NCBI GenBank assembly: GCA_037367405.1
Contig: JAZKJV010002958.1
Location: 372,001-436,000 of the forward strand
DNA from: Ottelia alismoides
Lineage: Eukaryota > Streptophyta > Magnoliopsida > Alismatales > Hydrocharitaceae
DNA length: 64,000 bases
Reading direction: 5' to 3'
Shown here: in pieces, positions 1-11,027 of the stretch
How the letters are laid out: each line of letters begins with the position of its first letter
Numbering within the stretch: position 1 is the first letter of the stretch
The notes under the pieces: model-generated
Database searches by the model: none
The model's input: the letters and a program-made list of their open reading frames with translations, nothing else
Told to the model about the DNA's origin: nothing
Program-made: the position numbers and the translations under genes

Positions 1-283
1 GCGCGGGATGCGCACGTAGTGATCGTGCGCGACCAGGTTGAAGAGGTCCTCCTCGAGATTGGCGCCGGTGCAGGTGATTCGCATGCACCTTGTTGCGGCG
101 GATCATCTCGGCGAGCGACAGGCCCAGTTCGGCGGTGCTCATCGCGCCGGCGAGCGTGACGAACATCTTGCCATTGTCCTCGAGGTGCCTGATGTAGCCG
201 TCGGCGGCATCGATCAGCGCCGCGGCGTTGAAGTGGCGATAGTGGTGCCGCACGAAGCGGGCAACGGCCTGCACGTCATTCAT
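1..283 (-). CDS. Deoxyhypusine synthase-like protein (N-terminal part, cut by window edge)
   Basis: The reading frame starts at ATG 283 behind a GAGGAG ribosome site and begins MNDVQAVARFVRHHYRHFNA. It carries the deoxyhypusine-synthase-like block GKMFVTLAGAMSTAELGLS at about residues 38-56, the start of the NAD-binding Rossmann region. Bacterial members act in polyamine metabolism (deoxyhypusine or homospermidine synthase-like), which fits the agmatine deiminase next door. The frame breaks near 77-80, where one extra base disrupts the conserved CTGANLEED stretch. That stretch reads on in the next frame to the window edge, so the break is probably a sequence error. Family assignment is good; the exact substrate is inferred. 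Confidence 0.7.
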   Translation of the reverse strand, partial: MNDVQAVARFVRHHYRHFNAAALIDAADGYIRHLEDNGKMFVTLAGAMSTAELGLSLAEMIRRNKVHANHLHRRQSRGGPLQPGRARSLRAHPA

Positions 284-479
284 TCCCGGCGCTCCTCAAA
301 CGATGGTGGCGGTAACAACCCGGATACAGAAAAAGTTGCGCGAAATGTAGGGTAAAGCGGCGGTGGGGGCAAGCGGTTTTGCGGTCGGCGCAGGCGCGGC
401 CGCCAGCGTTGTCCGCATGGAGAAAAGCGCTGGCAGCTGGCGGTGAAGAGCTTGTGCCGCGCGCAGCGGTGCGGGCGAC

Positions 480-1538
480 TCAACCCGCGGCCGGCACCTG
501 CTGGCTAAGGCAGTGGAAGGTGCCAAGGCCCACACCAGATCGGTGCAGTCGATGCCGACCACGCGCCGCCCCGGGAAGCAACGCTGCACCGTGTCGATGG
601 CGATGCGATCGCTTGCGCAGTTGAAAGTCGGTTGTAACACTACCGTGTTACCGATGTAGAAGTTGGCGTAGCTGGCCGGCAGCCGCTGACCCTCGTGCAT
701 GACCGGCGCCGGCATCGGCAGCGTGACCACCTTCAGTGGCCGCCCATCCGGCAGTCGCAGCGTGCGCAGGCGCTCGAGATTGTCCCGGAGCATCGGAAAA
801 TTCTCGTCCTGCGGATCCTCCTCGACCACGGTGACCACGGTATCCTCGGCGACGAAGCGGGTCAGGTCATCGATGTGGCCGTCGGTGTCGTCGCCGACGA
901 TGCCCTCGCCCAGCCACCAGATCGTCTGCACGCCGAGGAAGTCACGAAGCCGCGCCTCGATCTCTGCCCTGGTCATGCCGGGATTGCGGTTGGGGTTCAG
1001 CAGGCACTGCTCGGTGGTCAGCAGCACGCCGCTGCCGTTGACGTCGATCGAGCCGCCCTCGAGGATCATCCCGCCTTCGAAGCGCGGCAGCTCCAGCGCC
1101 TCGGCCATCCGCAGCGGTATCTGCACGTCGCGGTCGAAGGGCGGGTACTTGCCGCCCCAGGCGTTGTAGCCCCAATGGGTCGCCGCCAGCTCGCGCCGCT
1201 GGTCGCGATCGCGGACGACGAAGATGGCGCCATGGTCGCGGCACCAGGCATCGTTGGTGGGAAAGCGGTGCAGCCGATAGGCCGTTACAGCGACACCGCC
1301 GGCCTGCAGCAGTCCGCGCACATGTGCCCTCATGCGCGGCATCGAGCACGTTGATCCGGACCAGTTCGCTGCCGGCGAGTGCCGCCACCGCGCGGACGAT
1401 GACCGGTTCGACGGTCTCGAACTTGCCGGGCCAGGATTCCTGCTTGTGTGGCCAGGACAGCCACACGGCCTGGTGCGGTTCCCATTCGGCGGGCATGCGA
1501 TAGCCCAGGGCGGCGGGGGTGGGGCTGGCGGCGGTCAT
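480..1538 (-). CDS. aguA: Agmatine deiminase (frameshifted in this sequence)
   Basis: Hydrolyses agmatine to N-carbamoylputrescine and ammonia, a cytoplasmic step from arginine to putrescine. Start ATG 1538 gives the usual N-terminus with EWEPHQAVWLSWPH. Family motifs seen are NDAWCRDHGAIF, LEGGSIDVNG and the DTDGHIDDL block with the active-site His. Two single-base faults split it: an extra G near 1325 after NVLDAAHE, and a missing G near 518 in a GGGG run. Behind the second fault the adjacent frame reads GLGTFHCLSQQ, with the catalytic Cys, and stops at TGA 480. The length of about 350 residues is normal. No aguB amidohydrolase is adjacent; the deoxyhypusine-synthase-like gene follows 195 bp downstream. 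Confidence 0.88.
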
Positions 1539-1634
1539 AGGTCTCGTCGATGTGGCGGTTGAAGGCTCAGGCTGTGAAGCTGGCGGCCGATTGCACGGTC
1601 CTGTCGGCCGGTACCGGTCGACGCGGGCCGCTGG

Positions 1635-1665
1635 AAAAAAGAACGGCCCGGGCTAGCCGGGCCGT
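1635..1665 (-). terminator. Rho-independent terminator of the cytochrome c pair
   Basis: On the minus strand a perfect 9-bp stem (ACGGCCCGG / CCGGGCCGT, 1643-1665) with a 5-base loop is followed by six T (1640-1635). It lies 26 bp after the stop of the second cytochrome gene and separates it from agmatine deiminase. Confidence 0.85.
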
Positions 1666-1690
1666 GATGCGTCCGCAACGGTCTGCGTGT

Positions 1691-2029
1691 TCAGTTCGCG
1701 GGCAGCACGTGCAGTGCCGCTGGCTGTTGCGAAAAGAACGTCGCCACGTCTGCGATATCCTGCTCGGTCAGGTTGGCAGCCTGCGGCGCCATGATCGCAT
1801 TCTTGCGCTGTCCGCTCTTGTACTCCCGCAACGCCGCCACGATGTAGCTCTCCCATTGTCCGGCGAGCTTGGGGAAGGCGCCGCTCGGGCTGTTGCCGTC
1901 GGCGCCGTGACAGGCACCGCAGACTTCCTTGGCCTTCTTCTCGCCCGCGGCATAGTCGCCACCGGCCTGGGCGCCAAGGGTGGTCAGCGCGATTGCCAGC
2001 GCGATGGAGGTTTTGATGATTTTCTTCAT
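1691..2029 (-). CDS. Small monohaem class I cytochrome c
   Basis: 112 residues with a Sec signal peptide (about 1-22, ending AQA). One haem-binding CGACH sits at residues 37-41 and a likely axial Met at about residue 80 (NAIMAPQ). It resembles cytochrome c553 or one half of a c4. It should be a periplasmic electron carrier. It lies 17 bp behind a close paralogue in the same orientation, so the two are probably one operon ending at the hairpin near 1650. Its oxidase or reductase partner is not visible in the window. Confidence 0.88.
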   Translation of the reverse strand: MKKIIKTSIALAIALTTLGAQAGGDYAAGEKKAKEVCGACHGADGNSPSGAFPKLAGQWESYIVAALREYKSGQRKNAIMAPQAANLTEQDIADVATFFSQQPAALHVLPAN

Positions 2030-2046
2030 TATGCGTGTCTCCTGTC

Positions 2047-2393
2047 TTACTTCGCGGCCGCCGTACCGCCGGCGCCGGCCGAGGCGAAGTAGGCGGCAAT
2101 ATCGGCCATGTCTTCGTCACTGAGGTTGATGGCGTTGGCGTGCATCGTCCTGATGCCCGCCGCCGCTCGCTCTTGTAGGCCTTCAGTGCAGCGACGATGT
2201 ACTCGGCGTGCTGGCCACCGAGCTTCGGCACGTTGTAGGTCGGATACACGTTCATGTAGGAATCCACTGCGTGGCAGCCATTGCAGGTCTCGGACTTCAG
2301 CTTGCCCTTGGCAGCGTCGCCGGCGACTGCAGACATCGACAACAGACACCCCAAGCTGAGGCTTGCAGCCGCAAGCCACTTAATTTTCTTCAT
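2047..2393 (-). CDS. Small monohaem cytochrome c, first gene of pair (one frameshift)
   Basis: Starts at ATG 2393 with a good GGAGGA site 7 bases upstream. It has a signal peptide (about 1-24), a CNGCH haem site at residues 37-41 and a KLGGQHAEYIVAALKAYK stretch that matches its neighbour. Near 2160 one base is lost in a CGG repeat. The remaining class I helix (INLSDEDMADIAAYF) continues in the adjacent frame to TAA 2047. Total length of about 115 residues equals the paralogue. The pair looks like a tandem duplication of a c553-type gene. Confidence 0.85.
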
Positions 2394-2632
2394 TTATATG
2401 TCCTCCAGGCCGGCGACTAGGCACGCGGCACCGATCGGTAAGGTGACGACCCCGCCCCAATCAGGGTGGTCGGTAAAGACACCGTCACGGGAAGCGCTGT
2501 GGGCCAGCCATCGGCCCACGCCCGCGAACGGTCGCAAATGCTACCACGATCTGAAAAAAACGCACGCTGCGGCGCGGCGCGTGAACCGGTATCAGGTTCC
2601 GATTTGCAAACTGTCGTTAACCTACTAATATT

Positions 2633-3219
2633 TTGCGAACAATAGCGAATGTCCAATGGGGGGGCTCGGTGTCGAATCTTCGATCTGGCGGGTGGGTATT
2701 GCTGGGACTGATTGGGTGGATGCAGGGGGCAGTCGCCGGGCCTGTCGACCGCGTGGCGGTCGAGTTTGGTACCGGGGACGAGGATTCGATACGTGGTGGG
2801 CTGGCGTTGCAGTGGGACATCGACGGTGAATGGCTCGGCCTCGGCAGCTGGTTTCTCGGCGGCTTTCTCGAACTCAGCGGCAGCTACTGGGATGGCGAGG
2901 ACGGCACATCCGGGAATGCCAGCCTGGGCGAGATCGGGGTGACACCGGTGCTGCGGATCCAGCCGCGGATGCCCTACGGTGGATTGACTCCCTACCTCGA
3001 AGGCGGCCATCGGCCTGCACATGTTTTCGGATACCGAGTTCGGCGATCGCGACTTCGACATCGCCTTCTCTTTTGGTGATCACCTCGGCGCCGGCATCCA
3101 GTTCGGCCCGAACGGGCGTTCGATATCGGCTATCGCTATCAGCACCTGTCCAACCTTTCGATCGGCGACAGCAATCCGGGATAAACTTTCACCTGGTCAG
3201 GCTGGGCTATCACTTCTGA
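2633..3219 (+). CDS. pagL: PagL-family lipid A 3-O-deacylase (acyloxyacyl hydrolase), two frameshifts
   Basis: Outer-membrane beta-barrel esterase that removes the 3-O-acyl chain of lipid A. The signal peptide region (SGGWVLLGLIGWMQGAVAG) is followed by alternating barrel strands. The C-terminus reads GYRYQHLSNLSIGDSNPGIN and ends GYHF: the conserved His and Ser of the active site (QHLS) and the NPGIN loop are both present. The frame shifts near 3008 and 3115, one base each; all three segments are conserved, so errors are likely. The in-frame GTG at 2669 would give a shorter, more typical signal peptide than ATG 2633 and has a G-rich site upstream. Confidence 0.78.
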
Positions 3220-3265
3220 GCCCCGCGGCTTCGGGATTCGCCGCCACGACGCCGCTGGCGGCCCC

Positions 3266-4607
3266 TCAGACAACCGGCGCATCGGGTCGAGCGGCGGGCC
3301 GCTGCCGCAGCAGCGCATAGAGCACGACGCTGCAGCAGATGATGATTCCGATGCGGCCGTAAACGGCCGCAGGGAATTGCGTCAGCAGCGCCGCACAGAC
3401 GAAGGCCCCTAGATAGGGCACGAAACCGGGTGCGACGAAGACTTTCGCTGCCACCCCGTCGCGCCGTCGCACCAGGATGTACGCTCAGGTGCACGAACAG
3501 AAACACCAGCATCAGGATCGCGCCAGTGGTTTGCGCGAGGATCGTGACGCCACCGGTGCTCACCAGAAGCAGCGTAATCGCCGCGGTAATCAATATCGTC
3601 ACCCACGGGGTTCGCCGGCCTTGATGCAGAGTGGTCAGTGCCTCTGGCAGCAGCCGCTGCCGCGCCATGCCGTACAGCAGTCGCGAGGCCATGATGCTGT
3701 TGGCGAGCGCGGTGTTGCTGATGGCGACGATCGCGACCAGCGCGAACGCCGGCGTCGAGACCGCATGGCCGGCGCGCCTGATCACCTCCAGCAGCGGCCG
3801 ATCGGAGGCGGCAGCCTCGGCCGGTGTCATCGTCCACAGCACCACCGCCACCACCAGCAGGTAGACCGTCGTGCTGACGGCGATGGCGATGATCAGTGCA
3901 CGCGGGATGTCCCGTACCGGGTCGCGGGCCTCCTCGGAGAGATTGACCAGGTCCTCGAAGCCGACAAACGCATAGAAGGCCAGCGTCACGCCGGCGAGGA
4001 TTGCAGCATTGTCGAAGTCCGGCTTCAGCGCCGCAGCCATTGCTGCCGGCGGATGGATGCTGACCGCATACCGGAATCCGACCACGATCACGATCAACAG
4101 GCCGGTGAGTTCGATGGCGGTCAGCACATTGTTGGTCCCTGCGGAATGCTTGATGCCGATGAAGTTCAGTGCCGCCAGCGCCGAGATCAGCAGCGTTGCC
4201 GCGATGATGGCCGGCATCTGAACGAACTCGCCGAGGTAGCCATGAAAGCTCAACGCGGCTGTCGCCGCCGAGGTTACGCCGCTCATCAGCACCAGCACGC
4301 CGACGGCAAACGGCACGAACGGATGACGAAACGCCTTCGCCGTGTAGGCGCAGGCGCCTGCGCTGTGCGGGATGCGCGCGGCAAGCTCGGCATAGCTGAC
4401 GCCGGTCAGCAGCGCGATGCATGCCGAGACCAGGAAGGCCAATGGCGTATCGGCGCCGGCCTTGTCGGCAACCTTGCCAACCAGCGCATAGATGCCGGCG
4501 CCAAGGATGTCGCCGATCCCGTAGATGACAAGTACGCCCAGACCCAGTTGTCGGCCAGTGCTGGCTGCTGCATGCGTCAGGCTCGCTGCAAGAGGGATCC
4601 GGGCCCG
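3266..4607 (-). CDS. APC-superfamily amino acid permease (one frameshift)
   Basis: Inner-membrane transporter with about twelve helices. The first helix carries YGIGDILGAGIYALVG, the APC helix-1 substrate motif; GFEDLVNLSEEARDP is the helix-6/loop motif. A one-base loss near 3479 separates the last two helices, which continue to TGA 3266. The start is unsure: no ATG is close to helix 1, and the frame runs open upstream into the region divergent from the GH57 gene. The end coordinate given is approximate. Substrate is not predictable. Confidence 0.75.
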
Positions 4608-4749
4608 CCGTGAACCCGGTCGCGGCGAACGGCAAACTGCGTCAAGGGTTTGCGCAGGTCGCAAACCAGCGGGATGGTAACATGGCCGGATGGGCACGGC
4701 CCGGTGCCGTGGACAGGGGCACCGGCCTGCGATCGGAACGGATGACTGA

Positions 4750-6364
4750 ATGACGGCCAACAAGCTGAAGATAGTGTTGTGCTGGCACATGCACCAGGCA
4801 TGGTCCTGGGATCCGCTGACCGCCCGCTTTGCAATGCCATGGACCTACCTGCATGGCATCCGCGACTATGTCGATATCGCCGCCCAAATCGAGTCGGTGC
4901 CGGGTGCACGCGCGGTCTTCAATTTCACTCCGACGCTGCTCGAGCAGCTCAGTGACTACGAGGCGCGCATCGCGCTGTCGCTGAGCAAGGGCGTTGATAT
5001 CGGTGACCCGTTGCTGGACGCGCTGCGCGCGCAGCGGCTGGCGACCGAACCACTGTCGCGGGAACCGCTGCTGCGCGCCTGCATCGAGGCGCACAGCCAG
5101 CACCAGATCGCCCGTCACCCGCCCTATGCGAGACTCGCCGATCTTGCCCGCCGCTGCATCACGACGCCGGCCATCAATGACTATTTGAACGAGCAGTACG
5201 TCGCAGATCTGCTGGTCTGGTATCACCTCGCCTGGCTGGCGGAGACAGTACGCGCCGACAACCGTGTCGAGCGACTGGTGGCGAAGGAGTCCGGCTACGA
5301 TCACAGCGATCGCATGGAACTGCTGGCGCTGATCGGTGAGCTTGTCGCCGGCATTGTCCCGCGCTGCCGGCGACTGGCCGCCTCCGGCCAGGTGGAATTG
5401 TCGGTGACGCCCTACGCGCACCCGATTGCGCCATTGCTGATTGATTTCACCACCGCGCGCGAGGCGACGCCGGGGGTTAGTCTGCCGCAATCGGGTGCCT
5501 ATCCGGGTGGCATCGAGAGGGCCCGCTGGCATGTCGACAAGGCGATCCTGGTGTTTGAACACGTCTTTGGCAGCCGGCCAGCCGGGTTGTGGCCGGCGGA
5601 GGGGGCGATCAGCGCGCCGCTGCTGTCGCTGCTCGATGAATTCGGCTTTCAATGGACGGCAACCGGCCGCGCCACGATCGGCCACTCGGTGGCGCGCGCC
5701 GGTGGCACCGCGCTGGCGCCCTGCGCGCATCGACTGCAGGGCAGCGACGTCGCCGTCTTCCACCGCGATGACGGGCTCTCGGACCGTATTGCCTACAGCT
5801 ATGCGGGCTGGAATGTGCCGGATGCCGTCGATGACATCCTCAAATACCTGCACGGCCTGCATGCATCATTGCCGGATGCGGGAACCGGCGTCGTGCCAAT
5901 CATCGTCGGCGCCGAGGATGTATGGCGACAGTACCCGGAGAATGGTCGCGAGTTCCTGCAGATGCTGCTGCACCGGCTGGTCGGCGATCCGCTGCTGGAA
6001 CTGACGACCTTTGTCGAGGCGCTGCGGCTAGGGGTCGGCGTGCAGACGCTGCCGACGCTGGTGGCCGGCAGCTGGCTCTACGGCAATTTCACCGCATGGA
6101 TTGGCGAGACGGAAAAGACCATGCCTGGGATCGGCTGTGCGAGGTCAAGCGCGCGGTCGATGAAGTCGTTGCGCTGGGACGATCTCCGATCAGCGGCGGC
6201 GCGAGGTCGAGCAGCAACTGGCGATCTGCGAGGCATCCGACTGGTTCCAGTCGACAGGGCGTCAACGGGCCGTCGACCGCGCCGGCGTGATCGGCGCGCT
6301 CTTCGACCAGCAACTGCTGAAACTCTACCAGTTGATAGGGGTGCGGGCCCCGGTGGCGAAGTGA
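4750..6364 (+). CDS. Glycoside hydrolase family 57 protein (alpha-amylase/glucanotransferase type)
   Basis: Starts MTANKLKIVLCWHMHQ: the GH57 region I His pair at the N-terminus. It contains AYPGGIERARWHVD and GLWPAEGAIS, the region around the catalytic Glu of the family, and GAEDVWRQYPENGREF later. GH57 enzymes act on alpha-glucans (amylase, 4-alpha-glucanotransferase or branching activity). Two single-base shifts near 6115 and 6185 divide the last 90 codons; the final frame ends LYQLIGVRAPVAK before TGA 6362-6364. With these bridged the protein is about 538 residues. Cytoplasmic, no signal peptide. It is transcribed divergently from the permease; no glycogen genes are adjacent. Confidence 0.82.
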
Positions 6365-6586
6365 GGACTGCAGCGCCACCGCCCGGGCAGTTGCCGCCGC
6401 TGGGTACCGGATTCGCCCTGTCCGCAATCGGTAGCGAAGCACAGCGTGACCAGCCGCCACGCGCGGACTTGCGGGCGATCATCAATGCCGCTATCGTTGC
6501 GCGCGCTCGCGCCGCAATGGCGCCCATGGGAGTCGAGCCGCCGGCTCACCGGGGACATCGGCCGGGCCATCAACAAGCTGCATGCC

Positions 6587-8148
6587 ATGAACAATAGCCA
6601 ATCGAACGCCACCCTCGGCCGCGACCTGCTTGCCTCCGTCGTCGTCTTCCTCGTCGCGCTGCCGCTCTGTCTGGGTATTTCAATCGCCTCTGGCGTGCCA
6701 CCGACTGCAGGCATCATTACCGGCATCGTCGGCGGGATCATCGTTGGTGCGCTTGCCGGCTCGCCGCTGCAGGTCAGCGGCCCGGCCGCCGGCCTTACCG
6801 TGCTGGTGCTGGAACTGGTGAAGACCCATGGCATCGACATGCTTGGCGTCATCGTGCTGCTGGCCGGCCTGCTGCAGTTCCTTGCCGGCAGCCTGAAGCT
6901 GGGGCAGTGGTTTCGGGCGGTGTCGCCGGCGGTGATCCAGGGCATGCTCGCCGGCATCGGTGTGCTGATCTTCGCCGGCCAGTTCCACGTGATGCTGGAC
7001 CGCAAGCCGCTCGGCAGTGGCGTGCAGAACCTGCTCGGCATCCCGGGTGCGTTGATGCAGACCTTCAGCCAGGGCGGCAGCGGCGTGCAGGCGCTGATGC
7101 TGGGCGTGCTGACGCTTGCCCTGATCGTCGCCTGGAGCAGTTATGCGCCGAAGAAGCTGAAGGTGCTGCCAGGGCCGCTGGTCGGGGTGCTGGCAGCAGT
7201 CGGTGTTGCCGCATTGATGCAGCTCAAGGTCAAGTACATCCCCGACCTGCTCGCCAAACCAGAGGACATCAGCAATGTCTGGTCGGTGGCGATATTCCCG
7301 ACGATCGACAAGCTCAAGCGCGTCGTCGAGATGCCGATCCTGATCGGCGCGGTCTCGATCGCCTTCATCGCCAGCGCCGAGACGCTGCTGTGCGCGACCG
7401 CCGTCGACCAGATGCACCGCGGACCGCGAACGAAGTACGACCGCGAACTCGCCGCGCAGGGCATTGGCAATGCAATCTGTGGCGTCCTCGGCGTGCTGCC
7501 GATGACCGGCGTCATCGTGCGCTCGAGCGCCAATGTCGAGGCCGGTGCGCAGACGCGTGCCTCGGCCATTCTGCACGGCATCTGGCTGCTGCTGTTCGTC
7601 AGCGTGCTGCCGTTCACGCTGCGCTACATCCTGTGGCGAGCCTGGCGGCGGTGCTGGTATTCACCGGCTACAAGCTCGCCTATCCGAAGGTCCTGCCGAC
7701 GCTGCGAAAGTTCGGCAAGGGCGAGGTGCTGATCTATTTCGTCACCGTCATCACCATCGTTTCCACCAATCTGCTCGACGGTGTCGTCGTTGGCCTGTTC
7801 CTGTCGCTGATGAAACTGCTGTATGCGTTCTCTCATCTCGCCATCCGGACCGAGCAGAAGGACGATCGCATCGACCTTCACCTCGACGGTGCGGCAACAC
7901 TCATCCGACTGCCGATGCTGGCCGCGACGCTGGAGACACTGCCGGCCGGCAGCGAGATCCACGTGCATATCGGCAAGCTCGACTACATTGATCATGCCTG
8001 CCTCGATCTGCTGACCAACTGGGATCGCCAGCATCAGGCCACCGGCGGTTCGCTGAAGATCGAGTGGGAGGAACTGGCTGACAAATTCCACCAGCGCCGC
8101 GCCTCCGGCGTGCGCGCGACACAGGCCGGCATCACCAAGCCGGCCTGA
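6587..8148 (+). CDS. SulP-family anion transporter with C-terminal STAS domain (one frameshift)
   Basis: Starts at ATG 6587 (MNNSQSNATLGRDLLASVVV). Ten or more helices follow, with SulP hallmarks: ALPLCLGISIASGVPPTAG at about 23-41, GPAAGL in the next helix, then a FIASAETLLCATAVDQM block. After the helices a soluble STAS-like domain (residues about 420-490, HVHIGKLDYIDHACLDLL) occupies the end. Proteins of this subtype carry bicarbonate, sulfate or other small anions. One C is missing near 7632 (CCC to CC), shifting the frame; both halves are conserved. Confidence 0.85.
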
Positions 8149-8183
8149 CACGCGACCGACACGCAGACAGGGGGAAAGTGCAC

Positions 8184-9217
8184 ATGCTCGACCAACGTTC
8201 CCGGCTGATCGCAGTGAGTGCCGCGGTGCTGCTGGGCTGGAGCCAGGCCGGTAGCGCGGATGTGCAGCGCGCGCGCGAGGCATTGAAGGCCGGCGACCAC
8301 CAGACTGCCTTCATCGAGTTCGAGACCTCCGCCAGGGAGGGCGATGCGATGGCGCAGAACAACCTCGGTGTGCTGCACAGCCGTGGTCTGGGGACGAAGA
8401 AGGACCCTAAGCAGGCGGTCAGCTGGTGGCGGCAGGCGGCCGAGAAGGGCTACGCGGCGGCACAGTACAACATCGGCATGGCCTACCTGCGCGGGCAGGG
8501 TGTGGACCGCAGCGCCGACCTGGCGATGCAGTGGCTGCTGAAGGCGGCGAACCAGGGCGATCGGGATGCGCAGTTCCAGGCCGGCGTCGGCTACGCCGAG
8601 GGCCGCGGCGTCGGTCGCGACTTCGCGATTGCTGCCGACCTGTTCCGCAAGGCCGCCGAACAGGGCATGAGTTCGGCACAGTACAATCTCGGCACCTTTC
8701 ACGCCCAGGGCCTGGGCATGAAGAAGGACCCGGTCGAGGCCCTGACCTGGTATCTGAAGGCCGCCAATGCCGGACACGCCGAGGCGCAGTTCATGCTCGG
8801 CCAGCTGTACCTGGTGATGGCGCGGCCCCGTGATCCGGCGCAGTCGGCGCAGTGGTTCCGCAAATCCGCCGAGCAGGGCGTCGCACCGGCGCAGCTGAAC
8901 CTGGGCATGATGCTGCTGGCGGGGGCAGGGTGTGGGCCACCAACGAGAAGGAGGGCGCGGACTGGGTGCGGCGCGCGGCCGAGCAGGGGCTCGAGGGCGC
9001 GCAGTTCAGCCTGGGCGGCCTGTACAAGGACGGGCGGGGTGTGGCGAAGGATCCGATCCAGGCCTACGCCTGGTACGACACCAGTGGCGCCAATGGCTAC
9101 AAGGAGGCATACGAGGAGCGCGACACGCTGGCCAAGTCGATGGATGCGACTGCCATCGAGCAGGCGAAAAAACTGGCGGCGGACTATCTCGGCAAGTACC
9201 GGCTGCCAGTACGTTGA
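8184..9217 (+). CDS. Exported Sel1-repeat protein (one frameshift)
   Basis: Start ATG 8184 has AGGGGG at 8-13 bases upstream, better than the in-frame GTG at 8178. A signal peptide (about residues 3-25) precedes six or seven Sel1 repeats of 36 residues, such as AAQYNIGMAYLRGQGV and SAQYNLGTFHAQGLG. These form an alpha-solenoid, usually a protein-binding scaffold in the periplasm or envelope. Near 8930 one base is lost in a G-rich run; the last two repeats continue in the next frame to TGA 9217. No specific partner is evident. Confidence 0.85.
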
Positions 9218-9316
9218 GTGCCATCGCGGGCTGATCGTTGCCCGCAGCGTTTGTTCCCCTCCATTCGCACGCAGGCTTGTCTACAATCAGCGAAACCACC
9301 CGAGCACCTGGCCCAG

Positions 9317-9973
9317 ATGACCGCACCCATCGGAACCGATCGCAGGGACTACACGCAGGCTGCACTGGACGTCGAACACCTCGACCGCGAACCGCTGCGG
9401 CAATTCGAGCGCTGGATGCGGGAGGCGTATGCCGCCGGTGTCGAGGAGCCCAATGCCATGGCACTGGCAACGGTGGGTGCCGACGCCGCGCCGTCCTGCC
9501 GCATCGTGCTGCTGCGCGCCGTCAGCGACGACGGGTTTGCCTTCTACACCAACTACGACAGTCGCAAGGGCACTGAGCTTTCGACCAACCCGCGCGCCAG
9601 CCTGCTGTTCTTCTGGTCGCGCATGGAAAGGCAGATTCGCATCGAGGGCGTGGTGAGGCGACTGGATGCCGCAATCTCGGACGCCTACTTCGCCAGCCGG
9701 CCACGTGACAGTCAGCTCGGCGCCTGGGCCTCTCCACAAAGCGCGGTCATAGCCGATCGCGGCGAGCTGGAGCGCCGGCTGGGCACGGTCATGGCGCGGT
9801 TTCCGGGCGCAGTCGCGCGGCCGCCGAACTGGGGCGGATTCTCGCTGCACCCTTCCCGATTCGAGTTCTGGCAGGGCCGCGCCTCGCGGCTGCATGACCG
9901 GTTGATCTACCGTCGCGGCGAGGCGAGTGAGTGGACCATCGAGCGGCTGGCGCCGTTGATCGGGGGCGTCTAG
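9317..9973 (+). CDS. pdxH: Pyridoxamine/pyridoxine 5'-phosphate oxidase
   Basis: FMN-dependent oxidation of pyridoxine or pyridoxamine phosphate to pyridoxal phosphate, last step of vitamin B6 synthesis and salvage; cytoplasmic dimer. Intact, 218 residues, normal length. Motifs seen are PNAMALATVGADAAPSCRIV, FYTNYDSRKG and LLFFWSRMERQIRIEG for FMN binding, then ASPQSAVI and the C-terminal FWQGRASRLHDR signature. The stop (TAG 9971-9973) overlaps the stop of the convergent transporter gene on the other strand through a shared CTAG. Confidence 0.95.
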   Translation: MTAPIGTDRRDYTQAALDVEHLDREPLRQFERWMREAYAAGVEEPNAMALATVGADAAPSCRIVLLRAVSDDGFAFYTNYDSRKGTELSTNPRASLLFFWSRMERQIRIEGVVRRLDAAISDAYFASRPRDSQLGAWASPQSAVIADRGELERRLGTVMARFPGAVARPPNWGGFSLHPSRFEFWQGRASRLHDRLIYRRGEASEWTIERLAPLIGGV

Positions 9974-10898
9974 CCGGCGGCGGCGTCGGCACGCCGGCGC
10001 AGGTGCCGCCGGGCAGTTCCGGCGGTCAGCAGCAGCAGCGCGATCGCCAGCATGCCGATGCCGGCTGCCTCGGCACCGTCAGGTCGTTCACCGAGGTGCA
10101 GCCAGGACAGCAGCAGCGCCAGTACCGGCACCGCGAACATGCTCATGCTGGCGATCCCGCTCGGCAGCCGCTTCAGCACATAGACCCACAGCCACCAGCC
10201 CGCCGCGCTGGTGAGTGGCGGCGTTGTAGATCACCGTCATCGTGAACAGCGGTGTTCCAGGCAAGCGGCGGGATGCCCCGCCACAGCATCAGCGCCAGCA
10301 GCGGCAGGGTGCCAAGCAGCATCTGCCAGGCAGTCATCGACAGCGGCTCCAGCGGGCGTGCTTCGCTGCAGGCGCTTCAGCACGACCGAGCCCGCCGCCC
10401 ACATCAACCCGCCCCGACTGCCAGCAGCTTGCTGCGGAATTCCGCCGGGCTGTCGTTGACCATCTGTGCCGGGTTGATGATCAGCAGCAGCCCGCCCAAT
10501 GCCAGCAGCGCAACCATCCACTCCAGCCGCGCATCCGCTCACCGAGCACCGGCCACGCCATCAGCATCGTCCAGAACGGCATCGTGAACACCAGCATCGC
10601 CGTGCGTCCCGCCGCGCCGTCGGCGGTGGCCCAGACGCTGAGGCCGATGTAGCCAGTGGTCTGCAGCAGCCGAGCACGAGCATCATCCCTGGGCGCGTCG
10701 GTCGCAGTGGTCTGCGCATCACTGCCAGCATCATGAACAGGCACACGCTGCCCAGCCCATGCGCAGCACCGCAAAGCTCAGCGGATCGCTGTGCTGCAGG
10801 CCGACCTTCGAGACCACCCAGCTGTAGCCCCAGATCAGCGACAGCAGGCCGAGCGCGAACAGCGGGTGGGTGAGCATGGCTCTGGCTCGAGAGGGCAT
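9970..10898 (-). CDS. EamA/DMT-family transporter (several frameshifts)
   Basis: The first helix reads MLTHPLFALGLLSLIWGYSW, the EamA signature. Further conserved pieces are MLVFTMPFWTMLMAWPVLGE, GLMWAAGSVVLKRL and the last helices (VPVLALLLSWLHLGE, GMLAIALLLLTAG). They lie in order but in different frames, requiring at least five one-base shifts. Either this is a decayed gene or, as with its neighbours, the sequence here is poor. DMT proteins export metabolites or drugs; the substrate is unknown. Start taken near 10898; ATG 10877 is equally possible. Confidence 0.7.
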
Positions 10899-11027
10899 CT
10901 TATCACGAGGCGGGGAGTGGCATCGGCAAGTGTAACCGGATCCGGGAAAGGTCACCGGCGCAGCACACGATGATTCTCCCGTATACTTGCGCCCCTAAAC
11001 ATTCCAATCAGGGCATTTGCCTGCGCC